Shown here: piece after piece, positions 1 through 7,442 of the stretch
Position numbering within the stretch: position 1 is the stretch's first letter
How the letters are laid out: each line of letters opens with the position of its first letter
Source: CADEED01 sp035286365
GTDB taxonomy: Bacteria; Pseudomonadota; Gammaproteobacteria; Steroidobacterales; Steroidobacteraceae
Length of the DNA stretch: 11,146 nt
Direction of reading: 5' to 3'
Assembly: GCA_035286365.1 (NCBI GenBank)
Contig: DATHJZ010000064.1
Span: forward strand, 1 to 11,146
Notes under the pieces: generated by a model
What the model saw: only the letters and a program-made list of their open reading frames with translations
The model's database searches: none
Told to the model about the DNA's origin: nothing
Made by a program: the position numbers and the translations under genes

Positions 1-245
1 CAATCTGGTGGATTGACAGCCGTGTGCCGCACGGCGCGCTCGATCCGCCGGTCAAGGGTCGATTCGTGAATGGCGTCGGCCTGTTTTATTCCGACAGCGT
101 GATCAACGGCAAAACCATACGCACGCGGTTTACGTGGTCGACGATCACACCCACAGCGGCGCGCTGGGAACAGGCGTACTCGTCAGACGCCGGCAAGACC
201 TGGGAGACCAACTGGGTCATGCAGTTCACGCGCGTGCGCCGATGA
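1..245 (+). CDS. Conserved uncharacterised protein, C-terminal part (5' end outside window)
   Basis: The reading frame is open from the first bases and ends with TGA at 243-245, so only about 80 C-terminal residues are visible. A GTG at 24 could be read as a start, but the frame continues unbroken upstream of it (residues IWWIDSR), so I treat the gene as cut by the window edge. The visible part contains KGRFVNGVGLFYSD, then RFTWS, RWEQAYSSDAGKTWE and NWVMQFTR. From memory this resembles a family of small uncharacterised bacterial proteins with a GRF..GVG.FY...RWEQAFS.DGGKTWETNW pattern; I cannot name the domain with certainty. It converges on the phosphatase gene, whose stop is 35 bases away, and I see no terminator in the gap. 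No function is assigned. Confidence 0.6.
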   Translation, partial: IWWIDSRVPHGALDPPVKGRFVNGVGLFYSDSVINGKTIRTRFTWSTITPTAARWEQAYSSDAGKTWETNWVMQFTRVRR

Positions 246-280
246 TTGCAGCCATTGCGGAGTTCCATCTACGCTCGAAG

Positions 281-2314
281 TCAGATCGAGTAGTCCGCGT
301 TCCCCTCGACGACGGTCTGCGCAAGCTTCGGCTGCTCACCCGCTTTCCAGCGGTCCACGCGGTGCCGCACGCGGTAGCGCAACGGCCCACCATCTGCCGA
401 GTCGCTGCGCTCAAACGGTACCGGGATGCAGACGAACTCCGTCTCGAGCCAGTCGGCGGTCACCGTAACCAAGCCGTACCCGTGCCCGCCGAGATCCACG
501 AACTTCAGATGCGGTGCGACCGCCGGGTTGTGAAGCTTCCGCGCCTCGGCGGCGCTTGTTTGTGATAACGCCAACGCGGCGCGCACGCCGTGCAGCAGTG
601 TGTAGTTGATCGCGGGGATTTCGCGGTGCTCGCCGGTGTAATACAGCGCGCGCAGCGCGTGGTCAGGCTTCACGATGCGGTCGCCGATCTCGACGAGCCC
701 CTGCGCCGAGATGGATCCCGTGACGAACTCGACTCCCACCGGGTCGTAGACGCGCGGCGGCAGATCCGCGGATGTTAGGCCGGCCCAGAACGAGTGCTTG
801 TCGCCGGCCACCACCGCGAGCCCGGTGACTCCCTTCTTGCGCAACACGTCGTAGATCTGCGCGTGCTCGGAGTAGTAGCCGCCGTTCGCCAGCCCGAAGC
901 CCGTGCCCGGCCACTTGGGGCCTAACTCCTCGGGCAGGTTGGCGAGATCCGAGCGCCAAGCGAGCGTGCCGAACGAGTGTCCCCAGACCTTCCACGGCGC
1001 CTGGCTCGCGCTCAGTCGGTCGATGAGCCACGCGCGCTGCTTCGGCCCGAGGTAGGTCTGCATCGGCTGGTCGACGCCCGCGTTCGGAACGTCCTGGCCC
1101 GCGAACTTGAGTGTCGCGGGCGGCTTGCCGCCGTTCGCGGTGCGGCCGTCGTCGATCACGCGTGCCGTGTCTTCGTCGGCGAACATCGGGAATCCGTCCG
1201 GTGACACCGCGGAGGCGTCCGCGTCGGCGATCTTGTACGAGCGGTTGTCGGTGAGGATCAGTTCGGCGTTGCGGCCGTAGCGGAACGCGCGGTAGATAGT
1301 CAGGCTGGCGACGGCCGCCGCGTTGTCGGCGCCGACGCCGAAGCCGTTCTCGTCGAACCCGGTGATCGGCGTGTCCTTGACCGTGGGAGCTTCGAAGCGA
1401 TCCTTGTTAGCGCCGGGCCGCGCGACACGCGCCGGCTGGAATTCCCACCACGCCTGGTTGGCCGCGACCTTCTTGGTCTGCGCGGGGCGCTGCTCGCCGC
1501 CGAACACCTGGATGCCTTGGTATCCCTGCCACGAGAACTCGTGGTTGTCCCACACCGGAACGAACGGCCAGCGGGCACGCGCGTCCTGCAGGTCGGGGTC
1601 GGTGAGGTAGGCACGGTACACCGTGCGGTAGTCCGCGAGCGTCGCGGGCAAGTGGTAGTCGCGGAACTTGTCGCCGTCGGGGTATTTGAACAGCGGGCGC
1701 AGGCGGCGGCCGCGGTATTTGCCCTCCGGCATCTCGTCCGCGTAATTCAGCACCTCGTAGATGAAGTCGCCGAGGTGCAGCACGAAGCCGAGCTGCTCGC
1801 CGCGCGGACGGCGCTCGTCCTCGAAGATCATGCGGCGATAGGCGTTCGCGGCGCCGATCGTCATGTCCTGACAGCTCACGAACGTGAAGCGGACCGGGCG
1901 CGCGTCGCCCTCACCCGGCGCGGTGAGCGTGCGGCCGACGCGGCTGCCGTTGCCGTCGGCGTCGGTGAAGCGGTACCAGTACTCGGTTGCGGGCGTAAGC
2001 CCGGCCGCCATGAAGCGGCAGGTCCAGTCGGTGTCGGCGGTGACCTCAGCCTTTCCGCGCGCGATAGCGTCGCGGAATTCCTTATTCTTCGAGACCTCGA
2101 CAGTGAGTAGATAGGCCGCGCGCGGGTCACCGCCGGCCGGCTGGCGACGCGTCCAGAGTAGGACGCTGTCGGGTGCGGGGTCGCCTGAGGCGACGCCCTG
2201 CGGGTACAGGTCACGGCGCTCGCGCCACGCGGGCGCTGCCGCGCTCCCCCTCCCGAAGGCGAGCACGGCGCCGGCGGCGGCCGCTGCTTCGGCGAACTTT
2301 CGGCGGGTCAGCAT
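281..2314 (-). CDS. PhoD-family alkaline phosphatase/phosphodiesterase, Tat-exported
   Basis: Predicted 677-residue exported metallophosphoesterase of the PhoD type, expected to release phosphate from phosphomono- or diesters in the periplasm. The N terminus MLTRRKFAEAAAAAGAVLAF is a twin-arginine signal; because it is typical I chose this ATG over the open GTG at 2416. A PhoD N-terminal Ig-like domain follows (about residues 36-130, QGVASGDPAPDSVLLWTR). The catalytic domain shows FVSCQD (~145), GDFIYE (~182), WDNHE (~255), TDNRSYK (~355), WGHSF (~444) and AGDKHSFW (~503), matching the conserved order of metal- and phosphate-binding motifs. PhoD enzymes use Fe3+ and Ca2+; that is family knowledge. 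The protein is longer than many PhoD members. There is no clear Shine-Dalgarno sequence; a palindrome abuts the start. The upstream gene lies 125 bp away on the same strand, so co-transcription is possible. Substrate is unknown. Confidence 0.93.
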   Translation of the reverse strand: MLTRRKFAEAAAAAGAVLAFGRGSAAAPAWRERRDLYPQGVASGDPAPDSVLLWTRRQPAGGDPRAAYLLTVEVSKNKEFRDAIARGKAEVTADTDWTCRFMAAGLTPATEYWYRFTDADGNGSRVGRTLTAPGEGDARPVRFTFVSCQDMTIGAANAYRRMIFEDERRPRGEQLGFVLHLGDFIYEVLNYADEMPEGKYRGRRLRPLFKYPDGDKFRDYHLPATLADYRTVYRAYLTDPDLQDARARWPFVPVWDNHEFSWQGYQGIQVFGGEQRPAQTKKVAANQAWWEFQPARVARPGANKDRFEAPTVKDTPITGFDENGFGVGADNAAAVASLTIYRAFRYGRNAELILTDNRSYKIADADASAVSPDGFPMFADEDTARVIDDGRTANGGKPPATLKFAGQDVPNAGVDQPMQTYLGPKQRAWLIDRLSASQAPWKVWGHSFGTLAWRSDLANLPEELGPKWPGTGFGLANGGYYSEHAQIYDVLRKKGVTGLAVVAGDKHSFWAGLTSADLPPRVYDPVGVEFVTGSISAQGLVEIGDRIVKPDHALRALYYTGEHREIPAINYTLLHGVRAALALSQTSAAEARKLHNPAVAPHLKFVDLGGHGYGLVTVTADWLETEFVCIPVPFERSDSADGGPLRYRVRHRVDRWKAGEQPKLAQTVVEGNADYSI

Positions 2315-2332
2315 CGGCGCATGATGCGCCGA
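2314..2332. repeat. 19-bp near-perfect palindrome at the phosphatase start
   Basis: TCGGCGCAT-G-ATGCGCCGA has two 9-base complementary arms around a single central base. It begins at the first base of the proposed phosphatase ATG and covers the place where a Shine-Dalgarno sequence would sit. In mRNA it could form only a strained hairpin because the centre is one base; in DNA it could be an operator half-site pair. In GC-rich DNA a chance palindrome is also possible. No regulator is identified. Confidence 0.35.
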
Positions 2333-2439
2333 CCGCCGTGCCGCGCGCGGCGGCTCATCGCACGGCTGGGCGAATTGGAAATGGAGAGAGTCCCCGTTTC
2401 CGGAAATCGGAGACACCCCTCATCCCGATCGGCCCATTT

Positions 2440-4599
2440 TCACGGGGAGAAAAGCGCATACGTGCTCACCGTCGCCCGCGCTCGGTACATCACCACGCCC
2501 GTCCGCCCAGCGACGATCTGCGCCCCTGCCCGCTCCAGCTTCAGCTCGTCGTTCACGAACACGCGCAGGCGATCCCCCACCGTCTCCATCCGCACGCGGT
2601 ACGCCGTTCCTGGCGTCACGATGAGTGGCACCGTGCCGAGCACGGTGATGACGCCGTTCGTCACTCTTCGCAGCGACAGCTCGTTCGATTTGCGCAGGGT
2701 CACGTAGTAGTAGTTGGCCGAATCCACGTACCGCGACATGAGCCCTGCCCACGGCGTGCCGACGGCATTGAACGCGTCAATCGTCAACACCGCGGTGGCT
2801 ACCGAATCCTCCACTGGCGTGCCAAACATCGCGCGCGCGTCGCCCTCGAGCGAGGTCTGCACCGCACGCCCCGGCGGGTAGCCTTCCGGCCCCGATGTCC
2901 ACGTTCCGCCGTCGGTCGCCGGGCCCAGGCTCGACTGGCGCATGAGCGGCCCTGGCGTGACCACGACGTTGTCGAACTCGGCCGCCGCCTTGTACATGCG
3001 CAAGCCGGCCTTGCCATGGGGATGGGCGCCGTCGTACGCGCGCATGAGCAGCTCGTTGTCGAGGTATACGGCGTGATAGTCCCCCGTTGACTCGAGCGTC
3101 AGCCGGATGCGCTGGTTGAGTCCGATGCCGGTGGCCACGGCATACGACGCCAAGTCTGTGAATACCCCGTTCTGCATGCGCTTGAGCACGATGCGCTCGC
3201 TGTCGTCGGTCAGCCCGCGGACCGTCACGTAGTAGTAGTTGGACTCATCCGTGTAGCGCGTAACGAGGCCCACCCAGCGGTCATTGCCGTTGACGGCCGT
3301 GGCCGTGATCTGCGCGCTCACGCTCTGGTTCGTGCGGTCCACGTCGAGCACCGCGCCCGCATTGCCCGCGAGGCTCGACTGCCGCCAAACGTGCGAGGGT
3401 CCCTTCTGCACCACCGAGAACTGGCTGCCCGGCAATATCTGCCACGGTCCCGGCCCCGCCTCGAAGTCGTCCTGGACCACGGGCGGCGTCGTGAAGCTCG
3501 CCGGGAGCTCGAAAATGCTGGGGTACCCGAAGCCGTTCGCGAGCACGCGGTTGCCCTCGATCACGCCGTCGTAGAGTCCGTTGCTGCTCGACACCGTGAG
3601 CAACGCGACGTGCGGAAAGGCGTTGGCCGGTTGGTTGCGGAACAGATAGACGGCGTCGGTGCGCCGGTTCGTGTTGTAGCCCGCGGCCAGCACATAGGCG
3701 TCGGTTATTTCGATCGCACGTGCGAACTCGCCGGCGTAGTCGTAGGCATCGGGAAACTTCAGCGGGTCGTTCTCGGTCCAGCCCGAGCCGCCGCGACGAT
3801 AGACATGCATGCCCTTGTCGGAGCCGGACACGAGCGCGAGGCCGGAGTGGATATCGAGCACCGGGCCGTAAAGCTGCGGGCCGTAAGGTTTCGGGTCGGA
3901 TTCCGTGGCCGCGAACTGCGCTGCCTGAATCCACGCGCTTCCGGACCGTTCGAAGATGCGCAGCGCGGTCGAATTGATGTTGCCCGGCGCTTGGCTCGGG
4001 GGGTGGCTCAGGAGCGCCGCGGCGTTCGCATCGAGCGCGAAGCTCGAGACACACGCGCCGGCAGGCGCAGGCAAGTGCGCGGAGATGTTCCAATGACCGT
4101 TGGTGCCGCGCTCGAGCACCACGGCCTCCGGCGCGCACACGCCGGCTTCCGTTTCGATCGCGAGCACGCGATTACTGTCTACCGAAACCGCGTAGCTCTG
4201 CGGCCGCGGTATGTCGAGCGAGGCCTCCACCCAACCGGCGGATGTGCGCTCGAAGATGTGCAAGCCCGAGGGCAGCGCGACGGCCGCCACCGAACCCTGC
4301 ACATCGAGGTAGTAGAAGAGATTCTGGTTCGAGACGCTACGCTCGGAGATGATGTCGCGCACGTACGTCCACTGGCCGTCCGAGCCGCGTTGATACAGTT
4401 TGACGACTTGGATCGCTTCCTCCGGCAGATCGGGATCCGGCTGCTCATAGGAGGTATTGGTGAGAAAGGCTTCGTTTCCGGTGAGGCCCATGAATTCGGC
4501 CGGATCGGGAAAGAAGCTCGTCGGCTCGAGAATGAGCGGCCGAGCCGAAGCGACGACGCACGCGAGCAGCGCGCCGCAGAGCACGGGAACGATCTTCAT
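2440..4599 (-). CDS. Secreted protein: apparent beta-propeller plus two tandem lectin-like (jelly-roll) domains
   Basis: Predicted 719-residue exported protein. Start chosen at the ATG preceded by AGGGAG (4604-4609) and followed by a Sec signal peptide, MKIVPVLCGALLACVVASA; the frame is open upstream but that part lacks coding character. Residues ~45-370 contain about six repeats at ~47-54 residue spacing with a core like (V/I)(F/Y)(E/R)R...W: LYQRGSDGQW (68), IFERTSAGW (115), VLERGTNGHW (161), IFERSGSAW (215), VYRRGGSGW (266), and a weaker LFRNQ (319). This suggests an FG-GAP-like propeller. Residues ~375-550 and ~552-719 are two copies of a concanavalin/LamG-like domain; RYTDESNYYYVTVR and RYVDSANYYYVTLR are 175 residues apart, and the DNA repeat is visible near 2702 and 3226. 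No anchor or catalytic motif is seen, so surface or extracellular glycan binding is a guess. It lies upstream of the phosphatase gene. Confidence 0.8.
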   Translation of the reverse strand: MKIVPVLCGALLACVVASARPLILEPTSFFPDPAEFMGLTGNEAFLTNTSYEQPDPDLPEEAIQVVKLYQRGSDGQWTYVRDIISERSVSNQNLFYYLDVQGSVAAVALPSGLHIFERTSAGWVEASLDIPRPQSYAVSVDSNRVLAIETEAGVCAPEAVVLERGTNGHWNISAHLPAPAGACVSSFALDANAAALLSHPPSQAPGNINSTALRIFERSGSAWIQAAQFAATESDPKPYGPQLYGPVLDIHSGLALVSGSDKGMHVYRRGGSGWTENDPLKFPDAYDYAGEFARAIEITDAYVLAAGYNTNRRTDAVYLFRNQPANAFPHVALLTVSSSNGLYDGVIEGNRVLANGFGYPSIFELPASFTTPPVVQDDFEAGPGPWQILPGSQFSVVQKGPSHVWRQSSLAGNAGAVLDVDRTNQSVSAQITATAVNGNDRWVGLVTRYTDESNYYYVTVRGLTDDSERIVLKRMQNGVFTDLASYAVATGIGLNQRIRLTLESTGDYHAVYLDNELLMRAYDGAHPHGKAGLRMYKAAAEFDNVVVTPGPLMRQSSLGPATDGGTWTSGPEGYPPGRAVQTSLEGDARAMFGTPVEDSVATAVLTIDAFNAVGTPWAGLMSRYVDSANYYYVTLRKSNELSLRRVTNGVITVLGTVPLIVTPGTAYRVRMETVGDRLRVFVNDELKLERAGAQIVAGRTGVVMYRARATVSTYALFSP

Positions 4600-4851
4600 G
4601 GATTCTCCCTGGGAAGTACGGCGGGGACCTGGACTCGTTAGATATCTTTGCAAGCTTCGCGCCAGCGCCGGTCGCGTCGCCGGCGTTCGGGTCTGCGATT
4701 TGCGATGCCCCTCCGTGCCGACTACGGAAAAAGAGTGCGAGGAGTTGGTAAATTTTGCTGCGCGCCGCGGAGCGGCATCGGACACATTGGACGCGACCCT
4801 TAGGTCGAAGTCGACCGGCAATAAAGATGGCGCGTCTCAGGCGTTCCAAAA
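4600..4851. other. Non-coding gap between propeller gene and truncated groEL copy
   Basis: About 250 bases without a convincing gene. The frame of the downstream minus-strand gene is open through here, but its translation is low-complexity arginine-rich and lacks an in-place ribosome site, so I leave it out. The promoter of the propeller-protein gene should lie here on the minus strand. I see AT-richer stretches (around 4641-4652 and 4746-4758) but no -35/-10 pair I would defend. A 14-base imperfect palindrome GGTCGAAGTCGACC lies at 4803-4816. Confidence 0.5.
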
Positions 4852-4852
4852 G

Positions 4853-4881
4853 AAAAACCCCCGGCAGTTTCCCGCCGGGGG
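4853..4881 (-). terminator. Rho-independent terminator of the truncated groEL copy
   Basis: On the minus strand an 8-base perfect GC stem (CCCCCGGC/GCCGGGGG, 4858-4865 with 4874-4881) with an 8-base loop is followed by TTTTTCTTTT. It is the counterpart of the terminator downstream of the main groEL at 9618-9649, with the same loop sequence; the base pairs below the core stem have been lost in this copy. Confidence 0.85.
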
Positions 4882-4939
4882 CTCTCTATCTTCTCTAGCT
4901 AGACGCTGAGCGTCGAACAGTAACGAGCGTTGCCGCTCC

Positions 4940-5546
4940 TTACATATCCATCCCGCCCATTCCGCCCATGCCGCCCGGGGCTCCGCCGCCGTGCGCATGC
5001 TCGTCGTCTTTCGGCGCTTCCGCGATCATGACTTCCGTCGTGAGCAACAGACCCGCAACCGACGCCGCGTTCTGCAGCGCGAGGCGCGTGACCTTCGCCG
5101 GGTCGAGGATGCCCTCTTCCAGCATGTCGCCGTACTCGCCGGTGCCCGCGTTGTAGCCATAGGCGCCCTTGCCCGCCTTGACGGCGTTCAGGACCACCGC
5201 GGCATCTTCGCCCGCGTTCTCGACGATCTGACGCAGCGGCTCTTCGATCGCGCGACAGGATGCGAATGCCGATCGTTTGATCTTCGTTCGCGCCTTCGAG
5301 CTTCTCGAGCGCCTTCTGTGCACGGATCAGCGCAACACCGCCGCCCGGGACCACGCCTTCTTCAACGGCGGCACGGGTTGCGTGCAGCGCGTCTTCGACG
5401 CGGGCCTTCTTCTCTTTCATTTCGATCTCGGTGGCAGCGCCGACCTTGATCACGGCAACGCCGCCGGAGAGCTTGGCAACGCGCTCCTGGAGCTTCTCTT
5501 TGTCGTAGTCCGACGTGGCTTCTTCAGCCTGCTGACGGATCGACTC
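4940..5546 (-). pseudogene. groEL: 5'-truncated, frameshifted groEL (chaperonin 60) fragment
   Basis: It encodes the last ~200 residues of GroEL (about residues 347 to the end in E. coli numbering): ESIRQQAEEATSDYDKEKL, GGVAVIKVGAATEIEMKEKK, ALHATRAAVEEGVVPGGG, and the C-terminal equatorial part ending GGMGGMGGMDM. The apical domain and everything before it are missing. Compared with the intact copy, two bases are missing in a CG run (about 5250-5258), which puts the upstream and downstream parts in different frames. The product could not fold as a chaperonin. Amino-acid differences from the intact copy are few (Q for L and I for V near the frameshift; DDEHAHGGG for DDDHAHGG in the tail), so most substitutions are synonymous. 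No start codon or promoter belongs to it; transcription could only come from the acyltransferase operon, whose stop is 64 bases upstream of the breakpoint. Confidence 0.93.
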
Positions 5547-5610
5547 CTGGTAGTCGGGAGCATTGCCGCTCGTATCTTTCCGAGACCCACAACTGCCTGT
5601 CAGCTCGCGA
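5547..5610. other. Junction between acyltransferase gene and groEL fragment
   Basis: Sixty-four bases between the stop of the acyltransferase gene (TGA, 5611-5613) and the groEL breakpoint at 5546. The sequence has no counterpart upstream of the matching position in the main groEL. I see no inverted terminal repeat, target-site duplication or tRNA end here. The reading frame of the groEL fragment stays open through it but contains no start codon. Confidence 0.55.
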
Positions 5611-6846
5611 TCACGGCCGCGCGCCTACTTCGAGCGGGTCCGCTGGTAGGCCCGATCCGTGGGTGGGCTCCCCGCGCCGATACCTGCGCCCGCTGAGAAA
5701 CTGGCCCACGAACGTCGAGCGCACACCGTAGTGATACGTGACGAACGATATGGCAAACGCGAAACCGACGACCAGCGGGTATTTCACCATCCAATGCAAC
5801 GGCCAGAGCATTACCCAGGCCTGCAACGTGTACACGATGGGGAGATGTACGATGTAGATGTAGAAGGAGGAGTCCGCCAGATAACGCCATCGCGGGTTCG
5901 GTTCGCTCATAAATTTCTGACCCGCCCCGATCAGCCCGAAGACCCAAAACCATCCACCCAGTAGATAGACGGCCGAATACACGGTGCGTTCTCCCATGGG
6001 CAACGCGTGTTCGGCAAGACGCGGTGTGGGACCGACGAGCCACAAGGCGACAGCCGAACACGCGGCAGCGGCCAAAAGGTTTCTCCACCAGTCCGCCCGC
6101 AAGACGGCCAACAACGCGTCGGATCTGTGCAGGAACCAGCCGAATCCGAACGCCGTCCCGAATGCGAGCACTGCCGGAACGTTCGGGACAAAACCCATGA
6201 CCGGCTGCGGGAGCCCCTGCCACATCACCCACCACGGCGTGTAGTAGAGGACCACCGCCGACGGCGCCGCAAGCGCTACAACCGCAAGTCTGGATTCGAC
6301 GAGCGCGGCGAGCACACGATCTGCGAGCCTCGGCAGTTGGCCGCGCCGATCGGCCGCGTGAACGGCGACGTGCACGACCAGCCAGATTGCATACAGCACG
6401 AGCAGTAGGTAGAGAAACCAGAAATGCCCCCAGGGCGGCATGTGCGGATCGGGAATCGCCGGCTTCATGTGTGGCCAGCCAGTGAACCCGAGTTTCTTCT
6501 GGCCCCACAGATATGGGGGGATCAGCAGAGGCGACACCACGACGAACGCGGCTATGAAAGGCAGCGCAATCCTTCGCAGGCGATTGCGAATGAGCCCACG
6601 CACACCGGCTTTCTCCAGCAGAATGTGCGCAAAGAAGCCCGCGATCACGTAGTAGAGGCTCATCCGGAACATGTGGATGACGAAGAACGTGCCCGAGAGC
6701 GGCAGGCTGGTAGAGTCGTCCGAGATCGGCCAGTTCAGCTCGCGGAAGCCGGGCCAGAACGACAACGTCGAATGCAACACGATCCCTGTCAGCAACGCGC
6801 AGGCGCGCACGGCATCGAGCGAGTGGTAACGCTTCGACTCGCTCAT
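5611..6846 (-). CDS. Acyltransferase 3 family integral membrane protein (MdoC/OpgC-like branch)
   Basis: Predicted 411-residue polytopic inner-membrane protein with about ten hydrophobic segments. The family (acyltransferase 3, PF01757) moves acyl groups such as acetyl or succinyl onto sugars of O-antigen, glucans, peptidoglycan or small molecules. Family marks: YHSLDAVRACALLTGIVLHS at the N terminus, with the conserved arginine and histidine of helix 1; RMSLYYVIAGFFAHILLEK followed by RNRLRRIALPF (~57-97), which resembles the glucan succinyltransferase MdoC; HFWFLYLLL (~141); and SSFYIYIVHLPI (~326). The C-terminal tail after the last helix is short and polar, as usual. The ATG overlaps the stop of the preceding gene by four bases (ATGA); there is no clear Shine-Dalgarno sequence, and a 5-bp hairpin (6848-6862) sits just upstream, so translational coupling is likely. 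No glucan-synthesis genes are nearby, so the substrate is unknown. Confidence 0.88.
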   Translation of the reverse strand: MSESKRYHSLDAVRACALLTGIVLHSTLSFWPGFRELNWPISDDSTSLPLSGTFFVIHMFRMSLYYVIAGFFAHILLEKAGVRGLIRNRLRRIALPFIAAFVVVSPLLIPPYLWGQKKLGFTGWPHMKPAIPDPHMPPWGHFWFLYLLLVLYAIWLVVHVAVHAADRRGQLPRLADRVLAALVESRLAVVALAAPSAVVLYYTPWWVMWQGLPQPVMGFVPNVPAVLAFGTAFGFGWFLHRSDALLAVLRADWWRNLLAAAACSAVALWLVGPTPRLAEHALPMGERTVYSAVYLLGGWFWVFGLIGAGQKFMSEPNPRWRYLADSSFYIYIVHLPIVYTLQAWVMLWPLHWMVKYPLVVGFAFAISFVTYHYGVRSTFVGQFLSGRRYRRGEPTHGSGLPADPLEVGARP

Positions 6847-7442
6847 GGCGCGCTTTTCGCGCGGAACTCGGGGCCGGCGCGCAGCAAAGACGCGAAAGAA
6901 TCCAATTGCGTCTTGCGCCTGCGCGCCGCGCGCATAAGCACGAGATTCCAGGCAAAGATCGCCACGACGATCAGCGAGATGACTAGCAATGCCCATAGGC
7001 GCGCGGGTGGCGTCGTGACGCGGTGAATCAGGTGGTCGGCACTCAGCAGGCCGATCGCGAGCAGCGTAAAGAACGTCACGGCCCGGCCGATGCGCAGCTG
7101 CGCGAGATTCCACTCTTCCCGCACCGCGCTCACCTCGAGCGAGCTCAGTAGATCGATACCTCCCGATGAGGGCGGCTCGCGGCGCATTCGATGATGCAGG
7201 AATCCGCACACCCCAAAGGACACCATGGAGATGGCCGATAGCGCAATGAACGCTGTCTGCATCGCAATCCAGTTGGCGCAAGTGAAAGCCAGCAACAGCG
7301 CCGCGCCTTCCGCAAATGCAAGCTCGAGCATGCGGCGGCGCTCACGCCGCGAATGACGCTCGACGTCACTCGCCGATATCGGCGAAGCCTGGGCGTGCCA
7401 CAGCCTGCCCAACTCATTCCAATTCGCAAACTCATCGCTCAT
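6843..7442 (-). CDS. Four-helix membrane protein following ECF sigma factor, possible anti-sigma factor
   Basis: Predicted 199-residue inner-membrane protein. A cytoplasmic-looking, charged N terminus of about 38 residues (MSDEFANWNELGRLWHAQ, then RHSRRERRRMLE) is followed by helices at ~40-58, 62-82, 119-137 and 147-170, with a polar loop between the two pairs and an Arg/Lys-rich tail. The ATG at 7442 has GGAG seven bases upstream (7450-7453) and lies inside the last codons of the sigma gene (11-base overlap). Position and overlap make it a candidate anti-sigma factor or signal sensor for that sigma. However, I see no zinc-finger anti-sigma motif (HxxxCxxC) and no RskA-like domain, so this is inference from context. 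Its stop overlaps the next start (ATGA). Confidence 0.75.
   Translation of the reverse strand: MSDEFANWNELGRLWHAQASPISASDVERHSRRERRRMLELAFAEGAALLLAFTCANWIAMQTAFIALSAISMVSFGVCGFLHHRMRREPPSSGGIDLLSSLEVSAVREEWNLAQLRIGRAVTFFTLLAIGLLSADHLIHRVTTPPARLWALLVISLIVVAIFAWNLVLMRAARRRKTQLDSFASLLRAGPEFRAKSAP

Larger units (their letters stand above)
4853..5546 (-). repeat. Direct repeat, copy A: groEL 3' end plus terminator
   Basis: This segment aligns with 9617-10309 in the same orientation. The alignment starts at the terminator and runs through the conserved TAACGAGCGTTGCCGCTCC block beyond the stop codon and about 200 codons of groEL. It stops abruptly after the shared GATCGACTC at 5546. By hand I count about 27 substitutions from 4921 to 5546, one 3-base in-frame indel near 4989 and a 2-base loss near 5250-5258. 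From 5340 to the breakpoint only two or three differences remain. Outside the two ends I see no similarity. Confidence 0.92.

Noticed and set aside
2173..3090. 305-codon plus-strand open frame across the phosphatase/propeller gap
   Set aside because: Very Arg/His/Pro-rich and spans two well supported antisense genes; a shadow frame.
3391..4641. 416-codon open frame on the plus strand opposite the propeller gene
   Set aside because: Arginine-rich translation without domain character, antisense to a gene with signal peptide, repeats and paired domains; it is a GC-rich shadow.
4899..5453. Reading the groEL fragment as an intact 184-residue protein
   Set aside because: The first third is GroEL but the rest is the shifted frame of GroEL DNA; the conserved GroEL continuation is in another frame (4940-5260).
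4853..5546. Tandem duplication of groEL together with its downstream region
   Set aside because: Sequence beyond the terminators (below 4853 and below 9617) shows no similarity, and the genes downstream of the two copies differ.
5600..6955. 451-codon open frame on the minus strand in a second frame over the acyltransferase
   Set aside because: Low-complexity Arg/Ala/Ser sequence, while the other frame has clear acyltransferase-3 motifs and membrane helices.
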